A stretch of DNA of 20,309 nt, taken from the NCBI GenBank assembly GCA_023386645.1, contig JAEWJI010000033.1, forward strand, positions 1 through 20,309, in the 5' to 3' direction. Under the pieces are notes generated by a model. That model saw only the letters and a program-made list of their open reading frames with translations, was not told the DNA's origin and searched no databases. Each line of letters begins with the position of its first letter. Position 1 is the stretch's first letter. Below are positions 7,220 through 14,788 of the stretch, piece after piece. The position numbers and the translations under genes were made by a program. This stretch comes from Pseudomonadota bacterium (lineage in GTDB: Bacteria; Pseudomonadota; Alphaproteobacteria; Caulobacterales; Caulobacteraceae).

Positions 7220-8509
7220 TTATCCGGCCCTGATTTCCTGACGCCGCTGCTCGGCCGCCTCGGCCTCCTGGCGAATGGAGTGCGGATCGCCGTACTGGTC
7301 GGGCCAGACGATGGGCACGCTGAGGCAGACGCTCTGGGTCGGCAGGACCTCGGCCCAGTCGGCGATCAGCTGCTTGTAGGACCGGCCGACGGCGCGGATG
7401 TTGCGGTCCAGATCGTAGAGACCGAGCGGGTTCACCCGGCCGTTCTGTTCCCGCAGCGCGGTGTCCCAGTCGACCTGGTCGGTCAGGGAGTACCAGGTGA
7501 AGCCGACGGTTGGGACGCCGTCGTTGCGAACCCTCAGCACATTGGCCCACTGCTTCCAGAGCCAGTTCACCGCCTCGTCACCGTTCGGGCCCTCGGCGAT
7601 GTTGGTCTCGGTGTGCATGACCGGCAGCCGGTAACGGCTGTGGTACTGGCGGGTGATCTCGCTGTAGCCGAAGATCTCGCCGGACGCGCTGGTCGAACCG
7701 TCGGCCCGGACGCGGTGCTCGTTGGTCCAGTAGTAGTCGTTGCCGAGGATGCAGTGCTGGCGAAGACGCCGGCCGAGGAAGAAGTTGTACTCCTCCCGCG
7801 TCATGCCGTTGTCCATCAGATACTCGTAGACGCCGGAGTCGACGCGATGGCCGTAGTTGAGGTCCAGCGTCAGGAAGCGCTGGCTGTTCAGGGTCTCGGC
7901 GTGCTTGATCGCCTTGGGGTTCTCGGCGTGGAAATATTCCGAGGACTCGCTTTGGATGAAGATGACGTCGGGTCGGACCTTGAGGATGGCCTCCATGGCC
8001 AGGACGTTGGCCTTGACGATGTTCTTCAGCGCTGTGACGTAGGTCTGGTCGCTCGTGCCCTGCTCGTTCCACCAACCGTAGCGGGCCGAGAAGGTGGCGC
8101 AGATGAACATCTCGTTGACCGGGGTGTAAAACTGGACCCACGGAAAGCGTTCGGCGAAGGCCCGGGCGTACGCCTCGAAATGCCGGGCGAAGTCGGGGTT
8201 CTGGAAGTCGCCGATCCAGTCAGGCACGCCGAAGTGGCACAGGTCCACGATCGGGATGATCCCGCGCCGGCGCAGGTCCGCGAAGGTGACGTCTGCGAAC
8301 TCCCAGTCGTATTTGCCGGGGCCCAGCAGGGTCGTGTGCAGCGGCGGTCCGTAGCGCAGGAAGCGGATGCCGAGCTCCTGGACGCAGTCGAAGTCGCGGC
8401 TCCACAGGCGGTAGTGGCCGCAGACGTCCATCTGGTCGACGCGGACCGTGCCGTTCTTGATCTTGGGAATCGAGTTCTCGATCCCGGTCGCGAACATGAA
8501 GGCGGACAT
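7220..8509 (-). CDS. GH1-like glycoside hydrolase (clan GH-A)
   Basis: The 429-residue protein looks like a clan GH-A retaining glycosidase close to family 1 (beta-glucosidase/beta-galactosidase). The acid/base is probably E133 in FYTPVNEMF, corresponding to the GH1 TxNEP motif. The nucleophile is probably E301 in PVMHTETN, corresponding to the GH1 ITENG motif. The N-terminal region includes RFLRYGPPLH and a DLCHFGVPDW barrel strand; the C-terminal region has the FTWYSLTDQVDW aglycone-side segment and NPLGLYDLDRN, as in GH1. There is no signal peptide, so it probably acts in the cytoplasm on an imported oligosaccharide. A strong AGGAGG lies four bases before the ATG. It is flanked by two paralogous small genes and divergent from galM. 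Substrate is unknown; a galactoside or arabinoside would fit the neighbours. Confidence 0.82.
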   Translation of the reverse strand: MSAFMFATGIENSIPKIKNGTVRVDQMDVCGHYRLWSRDFDCVQELGIRFLRYGPPLHTTLLGPGKYDWEFADVTFADLRRRGIIPIVDLCHFGVPDWIGDFQNPDFARHFEAYARAFAERFPWVQFYTPVNEMFICATFSARYGWWNEQGTSDQTYVTALKNIVKANVLAMEAILKVRPDVIFIQSESSEYFHAENPKAIKHAETLNSQRFLTLDLNYGHRVDSGVYEYLMDNGMTREEYNFFLGRRLRQHCILGNDYYWTNEHRVRADGSTSASGEIFGYSEITRQYHSRYRLPVMHTETNIAEGPNGDEAVNWLWKQWANVLRVRNDGVPTVGFTWYSLTDQVDWDTALREQNGRVNPLGLYDLDRNIRAVGRSYKQLIADWAEVLPTQSVCLSVPIVWPDQYGDPHSIRQEAEAAEQRRQEIRAG

Positions 8510-8583
8510 GGGACCTCCTCGGCGGTGGTGACTTTCGCCCGTCGGGGAGGGCCCTGCGGAAACCCGCCGGGCGGCCGATTGGT

Positions 8584-8826
8584 TCAGTCGGCCGCGCCCG
8601 GAGCCGCGATCGGGCCGTTGATCTTGCGGCAGCGGCTGAGCTCGGCCAGGCCGTCTACGCCCGTCTGGACGTTGCGGACCCAGGCCTTGTCCCCGTCCAC
8701 GGCGATCACCGTGTAGTGGGGAAACAGGTTCGGGCCCGTGCGGACGAGGTCGCCGGCGGCGATCTCCTCGTCGTAGCCCCGATGATGGGTGATCCCGTAG
8801 AGATCGCTGTAGCTGACCTGGGTCAC
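8584..8826 (-). CDS. Small hypothetical protein, paralog of the one at 6988
   Basis: This is an unrecognised protein of about 80 residues. I prefer the GTG at 8826 because GGAGG lies five bases before it; an in-frame GTG at 8838 gives 84 residues. The middle part (AAGDLVRTG through KAWVRNV to the Cys near the end) matches the protein at 6988-7170. It has an extra N-terminal segment with SYSDLYGITHHRGYD and a short Ala/Pro tail. It is the first gene of the leftward operon, 74 bp before the GH1-like gene. A palindrome at 8849-8866 lies about 23 bp upstream of its start. Confidence 0.68.
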   Translation of the reverse strand: MTQVSYSDLYGITHHRGYDEEIAAGDLVRTGPNLFPHYTVIAVDGDKAWVRNVQTGVDGLAELSRCRKINGPIAAPGAAD

Positions 8827-8833
8827 ATGACCC
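8820..8833. promoter_or_regulatory. Palindrome over the start of the small gene
   Basis: GGGTCA (8820-8825) and TGACCC (8828-8833) are perfect inverted arms around CA. It overlaps the proposed GTG start and the ribosome-binding site of the 8584-8826 gene. As a hairpin in mRNA or a protein site it could affect initiation; a chance palindrome is also possible. Confidence 0.3.
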
Positions 8834-8848
8834 TCCACGCCCTGACTT

Positions 8849-8866
8849 GGCGCGTAATTAAGCGCC
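8849..8866. promoter_or_regulatory. Candidate operator in the glycosidase/galM divergent region
   Basis: An 18-bp palindrome, GGCGCGTAATTAAGCGCC, with only one mismatched pair (G/A) around a TAATTA centre. The AT-rich core stands out against the GC-rich background. It lies between two divergent sugar operons, about 23 bp upstream of the leftward one and about 147 bp upstream of galM. It is the sort of site a LacI- or GntR-type repressor would use; no regulator gene is nearby. Confidence 0.45.
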
Positions 8867-9012
8867 CCCGAGATGAATGAAAGCCGAACATGGCGGCCTG
8901 AGTCCCGTCAACCGTCCGGTGGCCGACATTCCCATCGGGCTGTGGATTTCAGGCGACGGTCCTGGAAGGGCCGGCGTTGAACGCGGGAGCCGGTTCGGGG
9001 CTTAAGTCGACC

Positions 9013-10101
9013 ATGGACAGGACGACGCCCGGCGTGACCCGTGAGACCTTCGGCCGCATGTCGGACGGGCGAGAGGTCGAGGCGATCACCCTGCGAGGCG
9101 AGGCGGGCGTCTCGGTGCGGCTGATCAGCCTGGGCGCGGCGATTCAATCGGTCTGGGCCCCTGATCGGAACGGCGAGGTCGCGGATGTGGCCTTGGGGTT
9201 CAGGACGCTGGAAGACTACCTTTCCGACACCGCCTATTTCGGCGCGACGGTCGGGCGGCTGGCGAACCGGCTGGCCGGCGGACGATTCAGCCTGGACGGC
9301 GTCGAGCATCAGGTGGGCCGCAACGATGGAGACAACTCCCTGCACGGAGGGGCGGTCGGCTTCGACAAGGCGGTGTGGGAGGTGGTCGAGGTTACGGCGG
9401 AGCCGCATCCGCGTGTGGTGTTTCGCCATGTCAGCCCGGACGGGGACCAGGGCTATCCGGGGACGCTGACGGTCACGGCGACCTATGCGCTGGAGGGCGA
9501 AGCCCTGACCATCGACTACGCGGCGACGACCGACCGGCCGACGGTGGTGAACCTGTCGAACCACGCCTACTGGAACCTGGCCGGCGAAGGCTCGGCCGAC
9601 GGGGCCATGGGCCACAGGCTGACTGTTCCGGCGGACACCTACCTGCCCACCGACGCGGCCTCGATCCCGACGGGCGAGTTCCGGCCGGTGGAGGGGACGC
9701 CGTTCGATTTCCGCGAGCCCGTGGCGGTCGGCCAGCGGGTCAGGGAAGCGGCGGACAAGCAGATCCGCTTCGGTCGCGGCTACGATCACTGCTGGGTCGT
9801 CAGCCGGGAGCGGAGCGAGGCGCCGCGCCTGGCGGCGGTGCTGGAAGACCCAGGGTCCGGCCGGGTGCTGGAGGTACTGTCGGATCAGCCGGGGCTGCAG
9901 GTCTATTCGGGCAACTTCCTGGACGGGACCGTGGCGGGCAAGTCCGGTCGCCTGTACCGCCAGGGGGATTGCGTGGTGCTGGAGCCCCAGATGTTCCCCG
10001 ACACGCCGAACCAGCCTGAGTTCGGCTCGCTACGGCTGGACCCGGGACAGGCGTATCGCAATCGTATCGTCCTCCGCTTCTCTGTGAGGAACCACGCGTG
10101 A
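9013..10101 (+). CDS. galM: Aldose 1-epimerase (mutarotase)
   Basis: The 362-residue enzyme interconverts alpha and beta anomers of aldohexoses such as galactose, giving the beta form that sugar dehydrogenases use. The GalM signatures are present: GRLANRLAGGRFSLDG, NDGDNSLHGG with H111, PDGDQGYPG, NLSNHAYWNL with the catalytic acid H184, and VVLEPQMFPDTPN with the catalytic base E324. The ATG at 9013 is preferred; an in-frame TTG at 8977 would add 12 residues that lack family features. There is no signal peptide. Its stop overlaps the start of the lactonase gene by 4 bp (GTGA), so the two form an operon. The product anomer is the substrate for the sugar dehydrogenase at 12999. Confidence 0.95.
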   Translation: MDRTTPGVTRETFGRMSDGREVEAITLRGEAGVSVRLISLGAAIQSVWAPDRNGEVADVALGFRTLEDYLSDTAYFGATVGRLANRLAGGRFSLDGVEHQVGRNDGDNSLHGGAVGFDKAVWEVVEVTAEPHPRVVFRHVSPDGDQGYPGTLTVTATYALEGEALTIDYAATTDRPTVVNLSNHAYWNLAGEGSADGAMGHRLTVPADTYLPTDAASIPTGEFRPVEGTPFDFREPVAVGQRVREAADKQIRFGRGYDHCWVVSRERSEAPRLAAVLEDPGSGRVLEVLSDQPGLQVYSGNFLDGTVAGKSGRLYRQGDCVVLEPQMFPDTPNQPEFGSLRLDPGQAYRNRIVLRFSVRNHA

Positions 10102-10952
10102 CCGAACCCGAGCTGATCTGGGACCTGAAGGCCGAGCTGGGCGAGGGGCCGGCCTGGTCGCCGCGCGAGCAGTGCCTGTGGTTCGTCGACATCAAGGGGC
10201 GGCGGCTGCATCGCTACGATCCGGCGGATAGGTCGAAGCGGTCGTGGGAAACGCCGGACCAGACGGGGTTCGCCCTGCCGGCGGAGGACGGGTCGCTGGT
10301 CTGCGGGGTGCGCGGCGGCCTGCAGCGGTTCGATCCGGCGACGGGGCGGTTCGAGCGGATCGTCGAGGTCGAGCCCGAGCGGCCGCAGAACCGGATCAAC
10401 GACGGGTTCGTGGCGCCGGACGGTTCGGTCTGGTTCGGGACCATGGACGACAGCGAGAAGACGGTGTCGGGCGCGCTTTATCGCTACGCCGATGGCGAGC
10501 TCACGCGGCATGACGACGGCTATCGGGTAACGAACGGCCCGGCCATGAGCCCCGACGGCCGGACCCTCTACCACCACGACACGACCGAGCGGCGCATCCA
10601 CGCCTTCGACCATGAGGGCGGCGTCCTGTCGAACAAGCGGTTGTTCGCCGTGACAGAGGACGGGTCGGCGGACGGGCCCTGCGTGGATTCCCAGGGCGTG
10701 CTCCACGTGGGCCTGTTCAACGGCTGGGGCGTGGCGCGATTTTCGCCCGAGGGAGAGCGGATCGGGACGATCCGGTTTCCGGTGATGACGGTGACCAAGT
10801 GCGCCTTCGGCGACGCGGACCTGAGGACGCTCTACTGCACGACTGCCTGGCTGGGGAACGCGGACCGGCGGGGCGACCAGCCAGGGTTGGGCGGGTTGTT
10901 TCGCCTGAGGGTGGAGACCCCGGGGCTGGCCCCGAGCCTGGCGCGGATCTGA
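10098..10952 (+). CDS. SMP-30/gluconolactonase-family sugar lactonase
   Basis: The 284-residue beta-propeller hydrolase opens aldonolactones to aldonic acids. The divalent-metal ligands of the SMP-30 family are visible: E16 in LGEGPAW, N101 in NRINDGF, N146 in RVTNGPAMSPDG and D192 in SADGPCVD. The DG..W.G strand at DGSVWFGTMDD is typical. GTG start, with GAGGA nine bases upstream inside galM. It resembles Caulobacter XylC and the lactonases of L-arabinose and D-galactose oxidation. With the neighbouring dehydrogenase and dehydratase it would hydrolyse galactono-, arabino- or xylonolactone. The substrate cannot be set from the sequence, but DgoK and DgoA in the locus favour galactonolactone. 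Confidence 0.9.
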   Translation: MTEPELIWDLKAELGEGPAWSPREQCLWFVDIKGRRLHRYDPADRSKRSWETPDQTGFALPAEDGSLVCGVRGGLQRFDPATGRFERIVEVEPERPQNRINDGFVAPDGSVWFGTMDDSEKTVSGALYRYADGELTRHDDGYRVTNGPAMSPDGRTLYHHDTTERRIHAFDHEGGVLSNKRLFAVTEDGSADGPCVDSQGVLHVGLFNGWGVARFSPEGERIGTIRFPVMTVTKCAFGDADLRTLYCTTAWLGNADRRGDQPGLGGLFRLRVETPGLAPSLARI

Positions 10953-10990
10953 GCCGCGTCGCGGCCTGGATCCGGACAACCAGGTGCATT

Positions 10991-11017
10991 GCGTCCGATC
11001 CGTCCGATGCGTCCAAT
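10991..11017. repeat. Three 9-bp tandem repeats
   Basis: GCGTCCGAT, CCGTCCGAT and GCGTCCAAT follow each other without gaps (one difference from the first copy in the second, one in the third). They lie 39 bp after the lactonase stop in a non-coding stretch between two convergent operons. No function is assigned. Confidence 0.5.
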
Positions 11018-11137
11018 CGCCGGGTCTCTATCGACGTGAAGCGGCGTCTTTCGGTCGGGCGCCGGGCGGCTGAAATTTCAAAGACGGGCGGAGACCAGCC
11101 TAGCCGAGAGCTGGGCCCCCGCGCGTAAAATGATGAA

Positions 11138-11178
11138 ATCGGTCCGCGAACGCCGATGGCGGCGGCGTCGGGACCGAT
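11138..11178 (-). terminator. Hairpin ending the leftward dehydrogenase-dehydratase operon
   Basis: ATCGGTCC (11138-11145) pairs with GGACCGAT (11171-11178), and ACGCCG (11150-11155) with CGGCGT (11163-11168) inside. On the minus strand the stem is followed by TTTCATCATTTTA, a T-rich tail. It begins 19 bp past the dehydratase stop. The rest of the 245-bp gap (10953-11197) shows only the 9-bp repeats described separately. Confidence 0.6.
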
Positions 11179-11197
11179 GCGAATAAAGAGTTGAGCG

Positions 11198-12991
11198 TCA
11201 GTGGCTGTCGCGCGGAAGGCCGAACCGGTCGATGATGCGGTGGTATTTCACCGCGTGCTCCAGCACCGCGCCGGATTCCAACTGGCCGACGAGGCTCCGC
11301 TGGATTTCCTGCCATGGGGTCTGGTGCGGCGGGTAGGCGTAGCCGCCGGCGGCTTCCAGCGCCTGGCGACGTTCGGCCAGTTCCTCGTCCGAGATCAGGA
11401 TGTCGGCGCGGCCGAGATTGAGGTCGATGCGGACCCGGTCGCCCGTGCGTAGAAGCGCGAGCCCGCCGTCGGCGGCGGCTTCCGGCGAGGCGTTCAGGAT
11501 CGAGGGCGAGCCCGAGGTGCCCGACTGTCGTCCGTCGCCGATACAGGGCAGGGAAAGGACGCCCTGCTGGATCAGATAGGCCGGCGGGCGCATGTTCACG
11601 ACCTCGGCGCCCCCCGGATAGCCAATGGGTCCAGCGCCCCGCATGAACAGCAGGGTCTGGTCGGTGATGCCGAGCGCCGGGTCGTCGATCCGGTGGTGAT
11701 AGTCCTCCGGCCCGTCGAAGACGACGGCGGGGCCCTCGAAAGCGTTCGGATCCTCGGGGTTGGACAGGTAGCGCTCGCGGAACTCCGGACTGATCACGCT
11801 CAGCTTCATGATCGCGGAGTTGAACAGATTGCCGGTCAGGACCTTGAAGCCGGCCTCGGTCTTCAGCGGCCGGTCGAAGGTGCGGATCACATCGGGCAGG
11901 ACGATCTCGGCGCCGTGACAGTTCTCGCCCACGGTGCGGCCGGTGCAGGTCAGGGCCTCGGTGCGGATCAGGCCCTGTTTGATCAGTTCGCCGGTGACGG
12001 CCGGCACCCCGCCGGCGTGGAAGTAGTCCTCGCCAAGATAGGCGCCGGCCGGCTGGAGGTTGACCAGTAGGGGCACGTGCAGGCCGAAGGTCTCCCAGTC
12101 CTGAAGCGACAGCTCGACCCCGGCGTGCCGGGCCAGGGCCATCAGGTGGATCGGGGCGTTGGTGGAACCGCCGATGGCGGAGTTGACCACGATGGCGTTC
12201 AGGAAGGCCTCGCGGGTCAGGATGTCCGAGGGCTTCAGGTCCTCGCGCACCATCTCCACGATCCGCCGGCCGGTCTCGTAGGCGACCTGGGCCCGCTCGC
12301 GGTACGGGGCGGGGATCGCGGCGGAGCCAGGCAGGGACATGCCCAGGGCCTCGGCCAGCGAGTTCATCGTCGTGGCCGTGCCCATGGTGTTGCAGTAGCC
12401 GACCGACGGCGCCGAGGACGCCACAAGTTCGATGAAGCCCTCGTAATCGATCTTTCCGGCCGCCAGCTGCTGGCGGGCCTTCCAGATGATCGTGCCCGAG
12501 CCGGTGCGCTCGCCCTTGTGCCAGCCGTTCAGCATGGGCCCGACCGAGAGCGCGATGGCCGGCATGTCGACCGTGGCGGCGGCCATCAGGCCGGCGGGCG
12601 TGGTCTTGTCGCAGCCGATGGTGAGCACCACCCCGTCCAGCGGATAGCCGTACAGGGTCTCGACCAGGCTGAGATAGGCGAGGTTGCGGTCCAGCCCGGC
12701 GGTTGGGCGCTTGCCGGTCTCCTGGATCGGATGGACCGGGAACTCCATGGGCACGCCGCCGGCGGCGATGATCCCGGCCTTCACCCGCTCGGCCAGAATG
12801 AGGTGGTGCCGGTTGCAGGGGGCGAGGTCGGAGCCCGTCTGGGCGATGCCGATGATCGGCTTGTCGGCCTGAAGCTCGGACCGGGTCAGGCCGTAATTCA
12901 GGTATCGCTCCAGATAGAGGGCGGTCATGTCCGGATTGTCCGGATTGTCGAACCAGGCGCGGGAGCGGAGCGGCTTCTTGAAGTCGGTCAT
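11198..12991 (-). CDS. IlvD/Edd-family sugar-acid dehydratase
   Basis: The 597-residue Fe-S enzyme dehydrates an aldonate to its 2-keto-3-deoxy acid. The three cluster cysteines are C59 (SDLAPCN), C127 (IGCDKTTP) and C200 (GYCNTMGT), the spacing known from the L-arabinonate dehydratase branch of IlvD/Edd. K129 in CDKTTP is the expected metal-site lysine. The C-terminal GDGRQSGTSGSPSILN and the leader RSRAWFDNPDNPDMTALYLER closely resemble Caulobacter xylonate dehydratase. The ATG at 12991 is 7 bp after the stop of the dehydrogenase gene; the frame is open upstream to 13024 but that part overlaps it. Relatives act on L-arabinonate, D-xylonate, D-fuconate or D-galactonate. DgoK and DgoA nearby favour D-galactonate, perhaps together with L-arabinonate. 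Confidence 0.92.
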   Translation of the reverse strand: MTDFKKPLRSRAWFDNPDNPDMTALYLERYLNYGLTRSELQADKPIIGIAQTGSDLAPCNRHHLILAERVKAGIIAAGGVPMEFPVHPIQETGKRPTAGLDRNLAYLSLVETLYGYPLDGVVLTIGCDKTTPAGLMAAATVDMPAIALSVGPMLNGWHKGERTGSGTIIWKARQQLAAGKIDYEGFIELVASSAPSVGYCNTMGTATTMNSLAEALGMSLPGSAAIPAPYRERAQVAYETGRRIVEMVREDLKPSDILTREAFLNAIVVNSAIGGSTNAPIHLMALARHAGVELSLQDWETFGLHVPLLVNLQPAGAYLGEDYFHAGGVPAVTGELIKQGLIRTEALTCTGRTVGENCHGAEIVLPDVIRTFDRPLKTEAGFKVLTGNLFNSAIMKLSVISPEFRERYLSNPEDPNAFEGPAVVFDGPEDYHHRIDDPALGITDQTLLFMRGAGPIGYPGGAEVVNMRPPAYLIQQGVLSLPCIGDGRQSGTSGSPSILNASPEAAADGGLALLRTGDRVRIDLNLGRADILISDEELAERRQALEAAGGYAYPPHQTPWQEIQRSLVGQLESGAVLEHAVKYHRIIDRFGLPRDSH

Positions 12992-12998
12992 GATGGTG

Positions 12999-13757
12999 TC
13001 AGGTCCAGCCGCCGTCCACGACATAGTGCTGATTGGTGATGGCGCCGGCGTCGTCGGAGGCCACGAACACCACCACGCTGGAAATGTCCTGCGGCGTCAG
13101 GCGGCGTTTCAGGCACTGGCGCTCGTAGATTTCCTTCTCGGTCTCCTCGTTGACCCACAGGGCCAACTGGCGCTCGGTCATGATCCAGCCAGGCGCGATG
13201 GCGTTCACCCGCACGCCGAAGGGGCCGAAGTCGCGGGCCAGCGACCGGGTGAGGCCCAGCACCGCCGACTTGCAGGCCGTATAGGCCGCCATCCCCCCCT
13301 GGCCGATGATCCAGGAGGTGGAGCCAAGGTTGACGATCACGCCCTTTCCGGTCGCCTTCATGTCCGGCAGTACAGCCTGGGCGGCGAAGAACTGATGCTT
13401 GAGGTTCACGGCGATGCGGCCGTCCCAGTACTCCTCGGTGACCTCGAGCGTGTCGTGGCGCTGGTCATTGGCGGCGTTGTTGATGAGGATGTCGATGGGG
13501 CCAAAGGCGTCGCGGATACTGGCGATGGCGGTCTTCAGCGCCGGTATGTCGGTCAGGTCGCAGGCGACGAACAGGGCCTGGCCGCCGCCTTCGGTCAATT
13601 CGCGCTCGACCCTCTGTCCGCGCTCGGCGTCGAGATCGAGGAAGCCGACCTTGCAGCCCTGGGCTACGAAGGCGCGGGTGATCGCCTCGCCGATGCCGCC
13701 CGCCCCGCCGGTGACGATGACGACCCTGTCCCTGTGATCCGGATAGATGGCCGGCAT
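12999..13757 (-). CDS. SDR sugar 1-dehydrogenase (galactose/arabinose/xylose type)
   Basis: The 252-residue classical short-chain dehydrogenase would oxidise an aldose at C1 to its lactone. The cofactor motif TGGAGGIG is at 16-23; D41 at the end of the second strand suggests NAD+ over NADP+. NNAA is at 93-96. The catalytic residues are S146 (GSTSW), Y159 and K163 (YTACK). The leader AIYP, the NDQRH string after NNAA, the YWDGRIAVNLKHQFF stretch and QCLKRRL all match Caulobacter XylB-type xylose dehydrogenase. The ATG has GGGGGAG five bases upstream. It is first in the operon with the IlvD/Edd dehydratase and divergent from dgoK-dgoA. It could act on D-galactose, L-arabinose or D-xylose. Confidence 0.9.
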   Translation of the reverse strand: MPAIYPDHRDRVVIVTGGAGGIGEAITRAFVAQGCKVGFLDLDAERGQRVERELTEGGGQALFVACDLTDIPALKTAIASIRDAFGPIDILINNAANDQRHDTLEVTEEYWDGRIAVNLKHQFFAAQAVLPDMKATGKGVIVNLGSTSWIIGQGGMAAYTACKSAVLGLTRSLARDFGPFGVRVNAIAPGWIMTERQLALWVNEETEKEIYERQCLKRRLTPQDISSVVVFVASDDAGAITNQHYVVDGGWT

Positions 13758-13906
13758 GGCGTCTCCCCCTTCGGTGTCGCTGGCGTTCAGACCTGACGCG
13801 GATCACAACGCGCGGCGCGGGCATCGGATCAGCCGGAACGGAGCCGGACGCGCGAATGCGGGTTCAAGCATGGACGGCGCGGTCGCCAAAGGGAGAGACC
13901 TCAGAC
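13758..13906. promoter_or_regulatory. Shared promoter region of SDR-dehydratase and dgoK-dgoA
   Basis: This 149-bp gap separates two divergent operons whose products act in one pathway, so it should hold both promoters. I see no clear -35/-10 pair and only a short TCAG-AC-CTGA palindrome at 13788-13797. It does not contain the palindrome seen at 8849-8866. Confidence 0.5.
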
Positions 13907-14788
13907 GTGAACCGTTCGGCGGACCTTATCGGTGTGGACTGGGGGACCAGCAATCTGCGCGTCATGCGGATCGCGGCCGGCGGCGGACTGCTGGAAGAAC
14001 GAAGCGATGGGCGAGGCGCGGGCGGGCTCGGGCCTGGCGATTTCGCGGGCGTGCTGGAGGCGGTGGCGGGGGAGTGGCTGGCCGAGGCGCCGGTGCTGAT
14101 CTGCGGCATGGCGGGGGCGCGAGGGCGGTGGCGCGAGACGGCCTATCAGCCCTGTCCGGCGGATGCGGCGGCCCTGGGCCGGGCCGTGGTGCGACCGGAC
14201 GCGGCGGGCGAGGCGTTCATCGTCCCGGGCGTGGCGGTGATGGCCGATGACGGGCCGACCGACGTCATGCGCGGGGAGGAGACCCAGGTCACGGGCCTGT
14301 TCGCGGCGGGCGAGAGCGGGACGGTGGTGGCGCCCGGCACCCACAGCAAGTGGATCCGCGTCGAGGACGGCCGGATCGAGGATTTCCGCACCTTCATGAC
14401 CGGGGAACTGTTCGCCGCCATCCGGCGGGGCACCATCCTGGTACCGGACGGACAGGAGCCGGGCGGGGACGAGGCGGCGTTCCGGCGCGGGGTGGAACGC
14501 GGACTGGCGGACCCGGCAGTGACGGCGGCCCTGTTCTCGGCGCGGGTCGAGGTGCTGGCCGGCCGGCTGGCGGCGGAGGGCGCCGCCGACTATCTGTCGG
14601 GCCTGCTGATCGGGGCGGAGATCGGGGCGCAGCCGGGTCCCGCGCCGGTGACCATCGTCGGCGCCGACGGCCTGGCCGCGCGCTATCGGACGGCGCTGGC
14701 GGTCGCGGGCTATGGCGACGTCCGCTCGCCTGACGGCGAGACCATCACGGCCAGGGGACTCTGGCGCATCTGGGAGGCGAGGACGTGA
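13907..14788 (+). CDS. dgoK: 2-dehydro-3-deoxygalactonokinase
   Basis: The 293-residue kinase phosphorylates 2-keto-3-deoxy-D-galactonate at O6 with ATP, the step before DgoA. The length matches E. coli DgoK (292). The ATPase-fold phosphate-1 motif is IGVDWGTSNLRVMRI near the start. VVAPGTHSKWIRVEDGRIEDF followed by TFMTGELFAAI is the DgoK signature, and SGLLIGAEIG lies near the C-terminus. The GTG at 13907 is preferred because GGGAGAG lies nine bases upstream; an in-frame ATG at 13856 would add 17 residues without family features. The stop overlaps the dgoA start by 4 bp. It is the gene that most strongly points to galactose rather than only pentoses. Confidence 0.95.
   Translation: MNRSADLIGVDWGTSNLRVMRIAAGGGLLEERSDGRGAGGLGPGDFAGVLEAVAGEWLAEAPVLICGMAGARGRWRETAYQPCPADAAALGRAVVRPDAAGEAFIVPGVAVMADDGPTDVMRGEETQVTGLFAAGESGTVVAPGTHSKWIRVEDGRIEDFRTFMTGELFAAIRRGTILVPDGQEPGGDEAAFRRGVERGLADPAVTAALFSARVEVLAGRLAAEGAADYLSGLLIGAEIGAQPGPAPVTIVGADGLAARYRTALAVAGYGDVRSPDGETITARGLWRIWEART

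Noticed and set aside
7169..8716. 515-codon open frame opposite the glycosidase gene
   Set aside because: It is a shadow of the GC-rich minus-strand gene, with low-complexity Val/Asp/Gly composition and no recognisable domain.
9903..10979. Minus-strand frame opposite galM and lactonase
   Set aside because: The plus strand carries clear enzyme motifs; this frame has no domain and is a codon-bias shadow.
12077..13039. Plus-strand frame opposite the IlvD/Edd dehydratase
   Set aside because: The minus strand encodes the conserved cysteines and substrate motifs; the plus frame is His/Gly/Arg-rich shadow.
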